DNA from: Cognatundibacterium rugosum
Lineage (GTDB): Bacteria > Pseudomonadota > Gammaproteobacteria > Burkholderiales > Burkholderiaceae_D
Reading direction: 5' to 3'
NCBI RefSeq assembly: GCF_014284365.1
Contig: NZ_JACOGG010000002.1
Coordinates: 186,001 to 250,000, forward strand
DNA length: 64,000 bases
In this document: one piece after another, positions 54,827-64,000 of the stretch
How the letters are laid out: the number at the start of each line of letters is the position of its first letter
Numbering within the stretch: the stretch's first letter is position 1
Made by a program: the position numbers and the translations under genes
The notes under the pieces: generated by a model
Databases searched by the model: none
Told to the model about the DNA's origin: nothing
Seen by the model: the letters and a program-made list of their open reading frames with translations, nothing else

Positions 54827-56371
54827 TCAGCTTCGTTCAATCTTTAACAACCAGGCGACACCCAGTGCCACTATTCCTGTCAGCACTCCGATCCAGCCCC
54901 AGCTGCCGGCGGCCAGAAATCCTAACACCATCCCGCCCCAGGAAAAACAACTGAGCGTTTCTATGATGCCGACACTTAACTGAGTCTGACCACGACGGTT
55001 CAACTGATTCCGGTTACCGGGTCGCGAAAGCCACAAATGGATGCAGGCTACTGACAACATACCGGCACCGCAGCCGAGTAAAGTGATCAAACCGGCCTGC
55101 CACTGACGCAGGCTGAGCCATACGATCAGCGGCAACACCAGCAAGGCGACCGGCAGGCAGGCTGCAAGCAACTTGGCAGTTTGCACATGACGCGCGGTGA
55201 CTGGCGCTGAACGCAGCAAATCCGGTGCATCTTCGGCCGCGACAATGACCCAGATCAGTGAACCCGTCAGTGAACAGGTCAGAAAAGTCATGGTGGCCGC
55301 CATACCGGGTAACAGGATGCCATTTTTCAGGAGCAAAAACACCGCTGGCAACAGATACAATAATTGCAGCGCGATCTGGGACAGCAACTGCGGATCACGC
55401 AGTAACAAACGCCATTCTTTATGCATCACGTTGCGGTATAAGCCCTGACGGAAGTGCAGCCCGGCGCTGACCGCCGACATTGGCCGGACGCGGGCGGGTG
55501 CTGTCACCGATTGCTGTACACCGTGGATGAAAAAGCGGCAGGTGTAGCGACTGGTCAGCCAGAACAGCGCCAGCGCCACTGCACTGATGATCAACGCCGG
55601 CAGCCAAGCACCAAACAAGGCGCGTGCCGGTAACCAGACCAGGCTGTGCTGATCGAACAGACCACCCTCCTGTATCCAGGGTTTGCAATAGGCGATCACG
55701 CGCTGTTTGCTCTCATCCGGAAACTGATTAAATAGCTGAAAACCGAGAAAAACCACGGCACCTGACAAGGCACCCAGCAAATGGGCCACCGTCTTGGTAC
55801 GGCGTGCACCCAGCCATTTCACCAGCGACAGCGTCAATACCATCGCCAGACAAGAGGCGAGTACTGCCAACGCCAGAATCGACGGGTAAATCCCTAGCCA
55901 GCGCCACTGGCCGATGAACAGACCGACATGCGCAAACGGCGATAAAAACAGCAGAAACAAAAAAGCCACGCCCAACACGATACCGGCCAGCCTGACGGTA
56001 AAGATGCTTTGTGCAGGCATCGGTGAACTCAGCAGCAAATCCAGGTCGCCGCGTTCAAACAGCGCTTTCACACTGCGGTTCAATGCCATAGACAACATCA
56101 TGCTGAACAGCACCGCCAGCGCCACACCGGTCGCCATCACCAGCATGGGGTCAGGCTGATCATGCAGTGCAGGCAGACCACGCAAGACCACCCAGGCAAA
56201 CGCATGCACCACCGCCAGTACCAACAGGCTCAGTAACTTGCCGCTCAGTGGCATGCCTCGCTTAGGCTTAGTCCCGGACTTATCGTCGCCCATATCGAAA
56301 AAGAACATGCGCCATTCATGCCGGAACAACCACAGGCTGCTGCCCGGCTGACTCTGCCAGCGCGCACTCAT
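54827..56371 (-). CDS. ABC-2-type exporter permease
   Basis: Polytopic inner-membrane protein of 514 residues with about twelve hydrophobic segments and basic loops; the N terminus is cytoplasmic (LWLFRHEWRMFFFDMG). It resembles permeases annotated as putative ABC exporters, in which one large subunit serves a single ATPase. The start overlaps the ATPase stop (ATGA). The exported substrate is unknown. No lipoprotein or peptide precursor gene is adjacent. Confidence 0.8.
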   Translation of the reverse strand: MSARWQSQPGSSLWLFRHEWRMFFFDMGDDKSGTKPKRGMPLSGKLLSLLVLAVVHAFAWVVLRGLPALHDQPDPMLVMATGVALAVLFSMMLSMALNRSVKALFERGDLDLLLSSPMPAQSIFTVRLAGIVLGVAFLFLLFLSPFAHVGLFIGQWRWLGIYPSILALAVLASCLAMVLTLSLVKWLGARRTKTVAHLLGALSGAVVFLGFQLFNQFPDESKQRVIAYCKPWIQEGGLFDQHSLVWLPARALFGAWLPALIISAVALALFWLTSRYTCRFFIHGVQQSVTAPARVRPMSAVSAGLHFRQGLYRNVMHKEWRLLLRDPQLLSQIALQLLYLLPAVFLLLKNGILLPGMAATMTFLTCSLTGSLIWVIVAAEDAPDLLRSAPVTARHVQTAKLLAACLPVALLVLPLIVWLSLRQWQAGLITLLGCGAGMLSVACIHLWLSRPGNRNQLNRRGQTQLSVGIIETLSCFSWGGMVLGFLAAGSWGWIGVLTGIVALGVAWLLKIERS

Positions 56372-57120
56372 GCCTGTAGCTCCGGACTGACGGAGGCTGT
56401 CAATTGCAAGAACACATCCTCGAGCGTGCCACTGCCATTGTGGGTACGTGCACGCAGCTCATCCAGCGTGCCTTCAGCAATCAGTCTGCCATGTTGAATA
56501 ATACCTATACGTTCCGCCAGCCTTTCCGCCACATCCAGAATATGGGTAGTCAGGATCACCGTGCCGCCCTGTGCCACATGGCGCAGTAACACATCCTTGA
56601 CCTGACGTGCTGCTGCCGCATCGAGTCCGGTTAAAGGTTCATCCAGAATGATCAGTTCGGGTTCATGAATCAGCGCGCCTGCCAGTGCCAGCTTTTGTTT
56701 CATGCCTTTAGAAAAACCTTCGATCAGCTCATCGGCGTGCTGCGTCAGATCCAGCCAGCTCAGCAACTGCTGCGCGCGACTTTGCGCCTGCGCGGCCGAC
56801 ATACCCCACAAACCCGCTACAAACTCCAGGTATTCAAAGGGCTTGAGCTTGTTGTATAACATTGCCTCATCTGGCAGATAAGCCAGCTTTTGCTTGGCAG
56901 CGGCAGGATCGGCACTCAGTTCCTGGCCCAAAATATGAATGCTGCCGCTGTCGGGCGCCAGCAAGCCTGCGACCATGCGCAGCGTCGTGCTCTTACCTGC
57001 GCCATTCGGCCCCAGCAAAGCGTATAACTCACCGCGTCTGACTTGCAAATTGATATGATCGACCGCCGGGCGGCCAAAGTTTTTCACCAAATCTTTTAAT
57101 TCCAGCGCGATGTCTGACAT
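56368..57120 (-). CDS. ABC-2-type exporter ATPase
   Basis: A 250-residue ATPase of the DRA/CcmA-like group. Walker A is GPNGAGKST, the signature is FSKGMKQKLALAGAL, Walker B is LIILDEPLTGLDAAAARQV. It is coupled to the large permease gene that follows it. Such pairs export antibiotics, lipids or peptides; the substrate here is unknown. Confidence 0.9.
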   Translation of the reverse strand: MSDIALELKDLVKNFGRPAVDHINLQVRRGELYALLGPNGAGKSTTLRMVAGLLAPDSGSIHILGQELSADPAAAKQKLAYLPDEAMLYNKLKPFEYLEFVAGLWGMSAAQAQSRAQQLLSWLDLTQHADELIEGFSKGMKQKLALAGALIHEPELIILDEPLTGLDAAAARQVKDVLLRHVAQGGTVILTTHILDVAERLAERIGIIQHGRLIAEGTLDELRARTHNGSGTLEDVFLQLTASVSPELQA

Positions 57121-57168
57121 GCTTCATTCCTTTTTGTATTTTTCTTAGCAAACTGAGGCAAAACCTGC

Positions 57169-57561
57169 TCAGGCCTGAATGGCGGTGCAGAGTTCCACCA
57201 TCACCCCGTCCGGGCAACGCAGATAAGACACGGTCTGGCCCCAGGGTTTCTCTTGCGGTGCTGCGAGTTCAATGGCACCTGCCTGTAAGGCATGGGTATG
57301 GGCCGCGGCCACATCCTGCGTGACTAAGGCGATTTCAAATCCCAGCGGTTGTGGCGAGCTGTGGGCTGCGACATGACCGCCTTTGATATTCATGTCCCCC
57401 ATCGCGTGCGCCGCAAAAGCCAGCGCCGTCGCTCCCGTCTCCAGTTCACCGTACATGCCGGACTCATGCAAAAAGCGTGTCTGCAAGCCAAAGGCCTGTT
57501 CAAAGAAGCGCAGTGAAGCCGCTACATCCGGCACATAAATGATGGTGTAAGCAAATTGCAT
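57169..57561 (-). CDS. VOC-family protein (glyoxalase/bleomycin-resistance-like)
   Basis: A 130-residue vicinal-oxygen-chelate protein (AYTIIYVPDVAASLRFFEQAFG, PWGQTVSYLRCPDGVMVELCT). The first strand has Tyr where the classic first metal His sits, so it may not be a canonical metal enzyme. It is 48 bases upstream of the ABC exporter ATPase gene on the same strand and could share its transcript. Confidence 0.82.
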   Translation of the reverse strand: MQFAYTIIYVPDVAASLRFFEQAFGLQTRFLHESGMYGELETGATALAFAAHAMGDMNIKGGHVAAHSSPQPLGFEIALVTQDVAAAHTHALQAGAIELAAPQEKPWGQTVSYLRCPDGVMVELCTAIQA

Positions 57562-57946
57562 GGCATACCTTTATAACGTAACAAACGACAGCCGCACTAC
57601 CAGGCAGCTTGCAGGATGGAGCATATTACCAAAAAAATAAGTTCAAACCCGTGCCGCAGCACTGGTTTGCTGCAAAAAAGCAGGCGCTGACAACAGGCTT
57701 TGCGCTGGCTGCCGATGCGAAATTCAAATTTCGGCTATGCTTGCTCAAAAATGGCAGATGGACAAGGGTAAGCCCTGGCGTCATCGTCCTGACATCGCCA
57801 CATGAGATAAATGCCTGGCAGACACGATACCGCAGCATGATGGCCTGATGCCGTAGTCGCGGTCAGTCTGCTGAGGTGCAGAAATACAAGCTTGCATGCT
57901 GCCACCACTTGGGCAGCTCAGCAGCTAATCAAAAAAAGGGGAGCCT
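57562..57946. other. intergenic region between divergent genes
   Basis: About 385 bp between the VOC gene (minus) and the glutamate-cysteine ligase gene (plus). A 79-codon plus-strand frame from a TTG at 57609 has no recognised product and no ribosome-binding site. I take the region as the promoter area of both genes. No palindromic operator stood out. Confidence 0.4.
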
Positions 57947-59539
57947 GTGAGCCAACTGTTACAACATCGCCTGGAATTACTTGGACAATCTGCCCATAGG
58001 CCCTTGCTGAGCCAGGGCCTGCGCGGTATAGAGCGTGAAACCCTGCGCGTGGGTCAGGACGGGCAATTATCACGCCGCGGGCATCCGCAGCAACTGGGCT
58101 CCACCCTGACTCATCCGCAAATCACTACCGATTATGCCGAAGCACTGATGGAATTCATCACTCCGGCTGAAACCGATATCGCGACCGCGCTGGAAAAACT
58201 GGATCAGATACATCGTTTTGTGCACGCAGAACTGGGTGATGAAATCTTGTGGAGCCAATCCATGCCTGGCGTACTGCCCGATGAAAAAGACATCGATATC
58301 GCCTGGTATGGTCAGTCTCACATAGGCATGATCAAACACGTGTACCGGCGCGGTCTGGCACTGCGTTATGGCAAATCCATGCAATGTATCGCCGGTATCC
58401 ATTACAACTATTCTTTGTCGGAACAACTCTGGCAGCTACTGGCCCAGGCGGAGCACACCCGTGGCGACGCGATGCATATCCAGTCGGAACACTATGTCGC
58501 GCTGATACGTAACTTCCACCGCTACAGCTGGCTGCTGATGTATCTGTTCGGTGCCTCACCGGCACTGGCAACCGGCTTCCTGCGTGGCCGCGCCCATCAG
58601 CTGGAAAGCTTGTCGGAAGACACGCTGTATCTGCCGTATGCGACCAGCCTGCGCATGAGCGATCTGGGTTATCAGAATAATGCCCAGGATGGTCTGGTAC
58701 CACCGTATAACAACCTGCTCGATTACATGCGCAGCCTGTCGATGGCAGTGCGCAAGCCCTATGCGCCGTATGCCGCGCTAGGCACCCGTCGAGATGGGGA
58801 ATGGGTACAGATCAACACCAATGTACTGCAAATAGAAAACGAGTTTTATGCCACCATACGGCCTAAACGTGTGATCCGTACCGGTGAGCGTCCTATCGAA
58901 GCGCTGTGCGCGCGCGGTGTGCAGTATGTGGAAGTACGCTGCATGGACGTCAATCCCTTTGACCCCTTAGGCATCAATCTGGAAACAGCACACTTCCTGG
59001 ATGCCTTCCTGCTGTTCTGCGCCCTGAATGACAGCCCGCTCACCAATGAAGCGGAAGGCGAAGAAAACACCGCTAATTTTGCCGCCACCGTGAAAGAAGG
59101 CCGTCGTCCGGGTCTGCAATTGCAGCGTCAGGGGCAGTCCATCCGCTTGCAAGACTGGGGCAAGGAATTGCTCGCTCAAATCGCGCCGGTTGCCACCCTG
59201 CTGGATCAGCAAAGCGGTGGTAAGGCCCATCAGGACAGCCTGCAGCAACAACTGGCACGCTTAGACAATCCGGATCTGACGCCATCGGCTCAGGTATTGC
59301 GCGCCATCGCAGCGGAAGGCAATTCTTTCCCACGCTTTGCATTGAAACAAAGCCAGCAACTCGCAGCGGATTTTCGCGCACGCCCACCGAGTGCAGCAGA
59401 ACGTGCTTACTTCAGCAATCTGGCGCAGGCATCGATTGCTGAGCAGACGCAGATGGAACAACAGCAAACCGGCAGCTTTGATGAGTTCATCGAAGATTAC
59501 CGTTCACGGACTTCGTCGCAGCTCTGCTGCGAGAATTGA
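57947..59539 (+). CDS. gshA: glutamate-cysteine ligase, E. coli type
   Basis: Classical GshA of 530 residues that makes gamma-glutamylcysteine. Conserved segments are GIERETLRV at about 27-35, TDYAEALMEFITPA, QCIAGIHYNYSLS, YMRSLSMAVRKPYAPY, EVRCMDVNPFDPLGIN and an ALNDSPL region, matching E. coli GshA throughout. The start is GTG at 57947 after AGGGGAG. The window also carries a second, unrelated glutamate-cysteine ligase at 8130 that sits beside gshB, so one of the two may be redundant or differently regulated. Confidence 0.94.
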   Translation: MSQLLQHRLELLGQSAHRPLLSQGLRGIERETLRVGQDGQLSRRGHPQQLGSTLTHPQITTDYAEALMEFITPAETDIATALEKLDQIHRFVHAELGDEILWSQSMPGVLPDEKDIDIAWYGQSHIGMIKHVYRRGLALRYGKSMQCIAGIHYNYSLSEQLWQLLAQAEHTRGDAMHIQSEHYVALIRNFHRYSWLLMYLFGASPALATGFLRGRAHQLESLSEDTLYLPYATSLRMSDLGYQNNAQDGLVPPYNNLLDYMRSLSMAVRKPYAPYAALGTRRDGEWVQINTNVLQIENEFYATIRPKRVIRTGERPIEALCARGVQYVEVRCMDVNPFDPLGINLETAHFLDAFLLFCALNDSPLTNEAEGEENTANFAATVKEGRRPGLQLQRQGQSIRLQDWGKELLAQIAPVATLLDQQSGGKAHQDSLQQQLARLDNPDLTPSAQVLRAIAAEGNSFPRFALKQSQQLAADFRARPPSAAERAYFSNLAQASIAEQTQMEQQQTGSFDEFIEDYRSRTSSQLCCEN

Positions 59540-59621
59540 GTGTAGTACCACAGCTCAGCCTAAGCCGCAGATAAACCCCAACAGTCAGACATCCCTTTTG
59601 GGGCGCAGACTGGCTGCTGAT

Positions 59622-60809
59622 TTACTTGTCTGATGCCTGCAAAGGCTGCGCCTGACTGACGGCATTTGCCTGTGCTTTTGTCTGTGCTTTTGTCTGTACA
59701 ATCAAGTCCTCAATGTCCTCAGCCAGCGGAAATTTCAGCTCATAATTCGATAGCAGAATCACGACATAACCTGCATCCTGATACATATCAAAATTCGCCC
59801 GTGCACCGGTAAAATGCCCGCTATGCCCGACTACCCGCCCCGCATCACCGCTATGCAATTGGAAACCATAACCATAGTCATACTTCGACATGGTCATATT
59901 CCCTGGTGTATGGTTGTGCCATAAGACTTGCAGACTCTCTGTTTTAATCAGGCTGCCGTTTTTCAGCGCTTCGGAAAAGCGCAGTAAATCATGCAGCGTA
60001 GAATAGCCACAACCGAATGCACTGCCTCTGAGCAGACCTTCAAAACTGCTTTCCTGTCTGCGTCCCGAGTTTTTTTGGATGTCCATATAACCCATTGCCA
60101 GATTGTCGACCGGGTCATCCAGCGCATAGCTGTCAGAATTTTGCATGCCTGCTGGCTGGTAAATGTGCTGACGCACATAGGAAAAATAATTATCGCCACT
60201 CAGTTTTTCTATGATGGCACCGAGCAGCAGATAACCGGTATTGCTATACGAATAGCGGGTTCCGGGCTGGAAGGACGGCGTCAACCCTTCCAGCAGCGGC
60301 TTCATGTCCACCAATTCTTTATACATGGCGCGTGAGCTGTGACGCGCTTTGGCCCGGCTCAGAAATTCAGGTAAGCCGCTGGTATGGTTGAGCAACTGAC
60401 TAACCGTAATACGTTTGCTGACGGCCACAGGCAACCAGCTCGCATCGAGGAATTTATCCAGCGTATCATCGTAGGAAAGGCGTCCCGCTTGCACCAGCTG
60501 CGCGATCGCCACCGCTGTGAACATCTTACCGACTGAGGCGATATTGAATTTTGTATCCAGCTTATTCGGCACATGGTAGCGCTGGCTGGCTTCACCGCAC
60601 ACCGATTCAAATAAAACCTGGCCATGTTTTGCAATCAGCACTGCACCGGAAAATTCATCAGCCTTACATTTCTTTTGCAGTAAAGCGCCGACCTCTTGCC
60701 TCAATTGCTGATCGGCTGCGCTATATGTGACCGTGTCTGCCGCTTGTGCTATACCAACAGTTAAGCTGGCCAGTCCTGAAAAAACCAAACAAGAGATGTG
60801 TTTGAACAT
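59622..60809 (-). CDS. serine hydrolase of the beta-lactamase/DD-peptidase (class C-like) family
   Basis: Exported protein of 395 residues. Signal peptide 1-23 (GIAQAADT), then the catalytic Ser-x-x-Lys in SVGKMFTAVAI, the Tyr-x-Asn motif in RYSYSNTGYLLLG and a third motif HSGHFTG in place of Lys-Thr-Gly. The C terminus carries short repeats TKAQTKAQANA, reflected in the DNA as repeated TGTGCTTTTGTC. It is more likely an esterase or D-peptidase than a true beta-lactamase. The ATG at 60809 (MFKHISC) is chosen over the longer frame. Confidence 0.85.
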   Translation of the reverse strand: MFKHISCLVFSGLASLTVGIAQAADTVTYSAADQQLRQEVGALLQKKCKADEFSGAVLIAKHGQVLFESVCGEASQRYHVPNKLDTKFNIASVGKMFTAVAIAQLVQAGRLSYDDTLDKFLDASWLPVAVSKRITVSQLLNHTSGLPEFLSRAKARHSSRAMYKELVDMKPLLEGLTPSFQPGTRYSYSNTGYLLLGAIIEKLSGDNYFSYVRQHIYQPAGMQNSDSYALDDPVDNLAMGYMDIQKNSGRRQESSFEGLLRGSAFGCGYSTLHDLLRFSEALKNGSLIKTESLQVLWHNHTPGNMTMSKYDYGYGFQLHSGDAGRVVGHSGHFTGARANFDMYQDAGYVVILLSNYELKFPLAEDIEDLIVQTKAQTKAQANAVSQAQPLQASDK

Positions 60810-61003
60810 CGTTGCCCTGCTCCATAGGTGATTACCGTTTTTGAGTACCGTTTTTGAGAGAGAAATTCCGCGCCTAAGCTCGCACATCATAGGATACGGG
60901 GATGTTAAAAGAAACCATCATCTGGCAAGAGCCATTCAGCCTGACATGTCCATACACCAGTCTGCTACGCATCAGGCATCCTGTATGCAGCGTGCTTTGC
61001 CCC

Positions 61004-61034
61004 AAAAAAAATCCCGGCAGAGGGAGTGCCGGGA
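61004..61034 (-). terminator. Rho-independent terminator of the AIM24 gene
   Basis: On the minus strand the stem TCCCGGCA / TGCCGGGA with a seven-base loop is followed by eight T residues. It lies about 35 bp after the AIM24-family stop codon. Confidence 0.93.
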
Positions 61035-61069
61035 CAGAAGGGAGAATTGCAGTATGCGTTACGCAAAAA

Positions 61070-61867
61070 TCAGCGATCATTTTCAAACAGGTTACCGAAT
61101 CCGCCTAATACCGAACCCTGTTCACCGCCTTTGCCACCACCCATCTGCGAGGCAGCGACGATACGGTTCGCAAGGCGTGATAAAGGCAGCGATTGCAGCC
61201 AGACTTTACCGGGGCCGCGCAACGTGGCAAAGAACAGACCCTCACCACCAAACAGCGCGGTTTTGACACCACCGACAAACTGAATATCAAAATCCACATC
61301 GGGCGTGAACGCTACCACACAGCCGGTATCGACACGCAAGGTCTGACCTGGCTGCAAAGTCTTTTCTATCATCGCACCACCGGCATGGATAAAAGCCAGG
61401 CCATCGCCTTCCAGTTTTTGCAGCACAAAACCTTCACCACCAAAAAAGCCTGCACCCAGACGCTTCTGAAAACCTATACCCAACGAGACACCCTTAGCCG
61501 CGCACAGGAAAGCATCTTTCTGACACAAGAGCGTGCCGCCTAACTGACCCAGATGCATAGGCAGGATCTTGCCCGGATACGCGGCACCAAAGGCAACGCG
61601 GCGCTTGGACATGCCGTCCTGATTAGTGAACACGGTGGTGAACATGGATTCACCCGTGACCAGACGCTTACCGGCGCCCATCAGTTTGCCGAATATGCCT
61701 CTTTGCGATGCCGAACCATCACCGAAGATGGTTTCCATCTGTATGCCATCTTCCATGTAAAACATGGCACCGGCTTCACCGACTGCAGCTTCCTGCGGAT
61801 CGAGTTCGATTTCCACGAACTGCATATCGTCGCCATAAATCTGGTAGTCCACTACATCCATCGTCAT
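61070..61867 (-). CDS. AIM24/TIGR00266-family protein
   Basis: A 265-residue protein of the tryptophan RNA-binding attenuator-like beta-barrel family (AIM24, TIGR00266). Typical parts are [42 protein letters not shown] and [33 protein letters not shown] sits upstream of the ATG at 61867. The bacterial function is unknown. It is apparently monocistronic and ends at the terminator at 61004. Confidence 0.9.
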   Translation of the reverse strand: MTMDVVDYQIYGDDMQFVEIELDPQEAAVGEAGAMFYMEDGIQMETIFGDGSASQRGIFGKLMGAGKRLVTGESMFTTVFTNQDGMSKRRVAFGAAYPGKILPMHLGQLGGTLLCQKDAFLCAAKGVSLGIGFQKRLGAGFFGGEGFVLQKLEGDGLAFIHAGGAMIEKTLQPGQTLRVDTGCVVAFTPDVDFDIQFVGGVKTALFGGEGLFFATLRGPGKVWLQSLPLSRLANRIVAASQMGGGKGGEQGSVLGGFGNLFENDR

Positions 61868-62071
61868 GCTAATCGTCCTTTCTGAGCAGTTACGGTGCAG
61901 AGCAAGCCTATCTCCTCTGCCACCCGGCCACACCCTGTTATCTGCGCGGTATGTGCAAACCAGCAGGGCGGCTACATCGCTGCGCATTGTAGGCAAAAGC
62001 AACCGTATTCAGACACGGTAATCGACGCTGAAATTTACCGGAAGCAAACACGGTACGGTCACTGCATCGTT

Positions 62072-62626
62072 TCAGACCGCGAGCAATTTATAAAACAAAG
62101 TCGTGCTGCATAAGCGGCCATCCGGCTTCAGCGCAAAATCCGGAATCTGTCCGGCCTGCGTCCAGCCAGCGCGCGCATACAGGCGCTCTGCATCACCACC
62201 GGTTTCGGTATCGAGCACAATACACGTCTTGCCCAGTTCGCGTGCCCGTTGTTCCGCTGCGCTCAGCAAGGCTGCCGCGATGCCCTGACGACGCGCGCGG
62301 CGGTGTACCAGCATCTTGGCCAAATCGGCCCGATGCGGCTGATTGTCAGGCATCGCCGTGACCAGCTGCACCGTGCCCAACACACGCTCATGCGTGTGCA
62401 CACCATCACGAGCTTCGGCCCCTTCCAACGCAACCAGCAAATGCCGCTCACCCGCCGCCAGCCCTTGCACCACAGCTTGCCAGAATGCCTGCGCACGCTG
62501 CAAACTCAGGCCCGCCATAAAGCTGACCGAAGCCCCGCCCGCTACGCAATCACATAAGATTTCACTCAATTCCGCGCTATACGCCTGCGCCTGCTGCGCG
62601 TCCCAACTGCAAATTCTGTAGTCCAT
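62072..62626 (-). CDS. GNAT-family acetyltransferase
   Basis: A 184-residue N-acetyltransferase. The beta-4/P-loop region is LAKMLVHRRARRQGIAAALL (R-R-x-G-x-A), followed by CIVLDTETGGDAERLYARAGW. AGGAGA precedes the ATG. The N-terminal part has the pattern of amino-group or antibiotic acetyltransferases (FMAGLSLQRAQAFWQAVV). The neighbouring cupin regulator may control it: the two genes are on the same strand 60 bp apart, with the regulator upstream. Confidence 0.87.
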   Translation of the reverse strand: MDYRICSWDAQQAQAYSAELSEILCDCVAGGASVSFMAGLSLQRAQAFWQAVVQGLAAGERHLLVALEGAEARDGVHTHERVLGTVQLVTAMPDNQPHRADLAKMLVHRRARRQGIAAALLSAAEQRARELGKTCIVLDTETGGDAERLYARAGWTQAGQIPDFALKPDGRLCSTTLFYKLLAV

Positions 62627-62686
62627 CCTTTTTCTCCTTTGCTTTATTTGTTTTGAAACGCAATGCGAGGCAGCGCTGCGTATATC

Positions 62687-63250
62687 TCATGGCTTAATCA
62701 GTGCAACCAGATAATGCGCAACGCCCTGGCCCGGGTTGTGATAAGTGATGGCTTCCTTGAGTGACATCGCCAGACAGTCACCAGCATGCAGCAGATAACT
62801 GAGCGCACCCACCTGTATGCGCATCTGACCGGATATCAGCCAGACCTGCTGCGCGATATCGAGTTCCTGATGCAGATTTTCATAGTGAACCGTCTGCCCC
62901 GCAGGGAATTGAATTTCAACCAGATGCAAAGGCGACAGACCAGGCGGGGATAACTGACGACGGGTATAACCCGACTCGGGATCGGTCCATATAATTTGCT
63001 GAGCAGCTAACTGCATTGGAGATGGCGGTGAAGTCAGCGCAGGTTCTGCTTCAAACAAAGATCCCAGCGTCACACCTAATGCTAGGGACAGCTTATCCAG
63101 AACCACGGCAGTCGGGCTGGTCGCTGCGCGCTCAATCAGCGAAATCGTAGAACGGCTGACCCCGCTGCGTTGCGCAAGACCATCCAAAGACCAGCCATGC
63201 GCGTCACGCAACGCGCTGATTCGATGAGCAATGAGTTGATTAATATCCAT
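62687..63250 (-). CDS. XRE-family regulator with C-terminal cupin domain
   Basis: A 187-residue regulator. The helix-turn-helix spans about residues 8-62 (GWSLDGLAQRSGVSRSTISLIE), and a cupin sensor domain runs about 105-185 (VEIQFPAGQTVHYENLHQEL, LLHAGDCLAMSL). The ATG at 63250 starts MDINQLIAHR; an upstream GTG is less likely. Regulators of this type bind small ligands such as amino acids or polyamines. The acetyltransferase downstream is a plausible target. Confidence 0.9.
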   Translation of the reverse strand: MDINQLIAHRISALRDAHGWSLDGLAQRSGVSRSTISLIERAATSPTAVVLDKLSLALGVTLGSLFEAEPALTSPPSPMQLAAQQIIWTDPESGYTRRQLSPPGLSPLHLVEIQFPAGQTVHYENLHQELDIAQQVWLISGQMRIQVGALSYLLHAGDCLAMSLKEAITYHNPGQGVAHYLVALIKP

Positions 63251-63379
63251 GACTTCTAATATATAAGAATATTTATCTACTATATTAGATTTCACATCAG
63301 CGACACAATCAAATTGACGTGTATTTGCAATTCAGTATAAAAAAACCACGTGCTTAGTGCCTGAATCTGATACACAAGC

Positions 63380-64000
63380 TTAAAAATACTGCCTGAGCAG
63401 CACACGCCAGCCGGATTCGGTATTGATCGCGCCATATTGACTCAAGGCGCTGCCGCTGTTTTTTTGCCATTGCAGGGCGACGTCCAGTTTGCCCTGGTGA
63501 TAGCGTGCTTCCAGCCACAGGCGTTTGCTGGCGTCTTGCTGGTCGCGGTTCAGCATGGCGCTGAGGTCGAGGTGTGAAATAAGTGCGTCCTGCCAGCTCG
63601 CATACAAAAACAATTGCTGCCGGGTCGGGCTTTGCTGTGCCAGTTGCGCGGCATTGCGATACGCGGCGTACAGCGGTAAAGGCCCGCGTTGCAGCCTGTC
63701 CCAGCCTTCCTGATCGACAGCACGTCCATTGATATGCAGCTCAGCAGTCAGAGTGAGTTTATTCTGCGTGGTATAGCTGACACCGGCGGCCCATTGATTA
63801 TGCCAGGCAGTTTGCCCGCCTTGCTGTGCAGTGAACGGCCGCAAGGCCGTGTTTTGCACGACCTGATCCAGCAGTGCGCTGCTGTGACCGCCAGCCCATT
63901 CCAGATAGGTCACGGTCGCATCATTGACCAGACCGGAAATCGTGGCGCCAAACTGCGCAGGCTGATGACGCTGCTGCATGATCAGGAATTGCGGCGAGAA
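63380..64000 (-). CDS. outer-membrane beta-barrel protein, C-terminal part (runs off the right edge)
   Basis: At least 206 residues of a protein of alternating hydrophobic strands (TLTAELHINGRAV, QLFLYASWQDALI, KDVAL-type KLDVALQWQKN) that ends WRVLLRQYF. A final aromatic residue is the usual recognition signal for outer-membrane assembly. The frame is open at base 64000, so the N terminus is missing. It is porin- or receptor-like but the family cannot be fixed from this part. Confidence 0.75.
   Translation of the reverse strand, partial: FSPQFLIMQQRHQPAQFGATISGLVNDATVTYLEWAGGHSSALLDQVVQNTALRPFTAQQGGQTAWHNQWAAGVSYTTQNKLTLTAELHINGRAVDQEGWDRLQRGPLPLYAAYRNAAQLAQQSPTRQQLFLYASWQDALISHLDLSAMLNRDQQDASKRLWLEARYHQGKLDVALQWQKNSGSALSQYGAINTESGWRVLLRQYF

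Noticed and set aside
57609..57848. Plus-strand frame of 79 codons upstream of the E. coli-type gshA
   Set aside because: The start is TTG without a ribosome-binding site, and the product has no recognised features.
59622..60809. True class C beta-lactamase (resistance gene)
   Set aside because: The third motif is HSG rather than KTG and the context has no AmpR-type regulator. The sequence fits the broader serine hydrolase family better.
1..64000. CRISPR arrays, prophage, transposase, tRNA or rRNA genes
   Set aside because: No spaced identical repeats, phage structural genes, transposase motifs or tRNA-like T-loop patterns were noticed on either strand. A tRNA-finding program would be needed to exclude tRNAs fully.

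Overview
The window reads as a chromosomal segment of a Gram-negative betaproteobacterium, most likely of the Oxalobacteraceae (Undibacterium/Herminiimonas-like). This rests on the gene sets and their order (metX-metW; gshA-gshB followed by a mannose-type EIIA, HPr and EI; E. coli-type GshA elsewhere; an HPr that keeps Ser46), a moderate GC content judged by eye, and abundant outer-membrane genes. I see no rRNA, tRNA, phage genes, transposase or CRISPR array.

Layout. 1-1340: the 5' part of a TonB-dependent receptor with LacI/PurR-like operators. 1389-11037: housekeeping genes on the minus strand: an M48 protease, metX-metW, then gshA-gshB-EIIA-HPr-EI, an ABM-fold protein and an AI-2E-type permease. 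11317-13612: a glycine-zipper protein and a diguanylate cyclase. 13597-15122: a DUF2520 protein and a Crp/Fnr regulator, divergent from a seven-gene operon (15432-24008) that encodes two acyl/aryl-CoA ligases around a complete branched-chain-amino-acid-type ABC transporter and ends at a strong terminator. 24353-27071: a two-gene exported molybdenum hydroxylase. 27183-35818: smaller genes, including an alpha-carbonic anhydrase, a dienoyl-CoA isomerase, a lipoprotein, an MBL hydrolase, PilZ and a BaiN-type flavoprotein.

36102-44140: a QseBC/PmrAB-like two-component system divergent from an adaptor - RND pump - DUF3240 - TolC operon, with a PmrA/QseB-type box between them. 44238-51468: a solitary periplasmic sugar-type binding protein, a HAAS/GIN-repeat pair, an SMP-30-like protein, an exonuclease and small enzymes. 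51556-57120: a MacA-MacB-like export system and an ABC-2 exporter. 57169-63250: a VOC protein, a second and unrelated glutamate-cysteine ligase, a serine hydrolase, an AIM24 protein, an acetyltransferase and a cupin regulator. The window ends inside an outer-membrane protein gene.

Features beyond ordinary annotation: a family of short non-coding inverted-repeat elements present three times (24209, 35844, 45434) in different states of decay; a separate imperfect inverted repeat at 29709; three helically phased decamers at 45526; a perfect 38-bp palindrome at 1298; and a probable looping arrangement of LacI-type operators at the left edge. No clear new defence or biosynthetic system was found. 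The best candidates for undescribed biology are the transporter/dual-ligase/molybdenum-hydroxylase region and the short repeat family.
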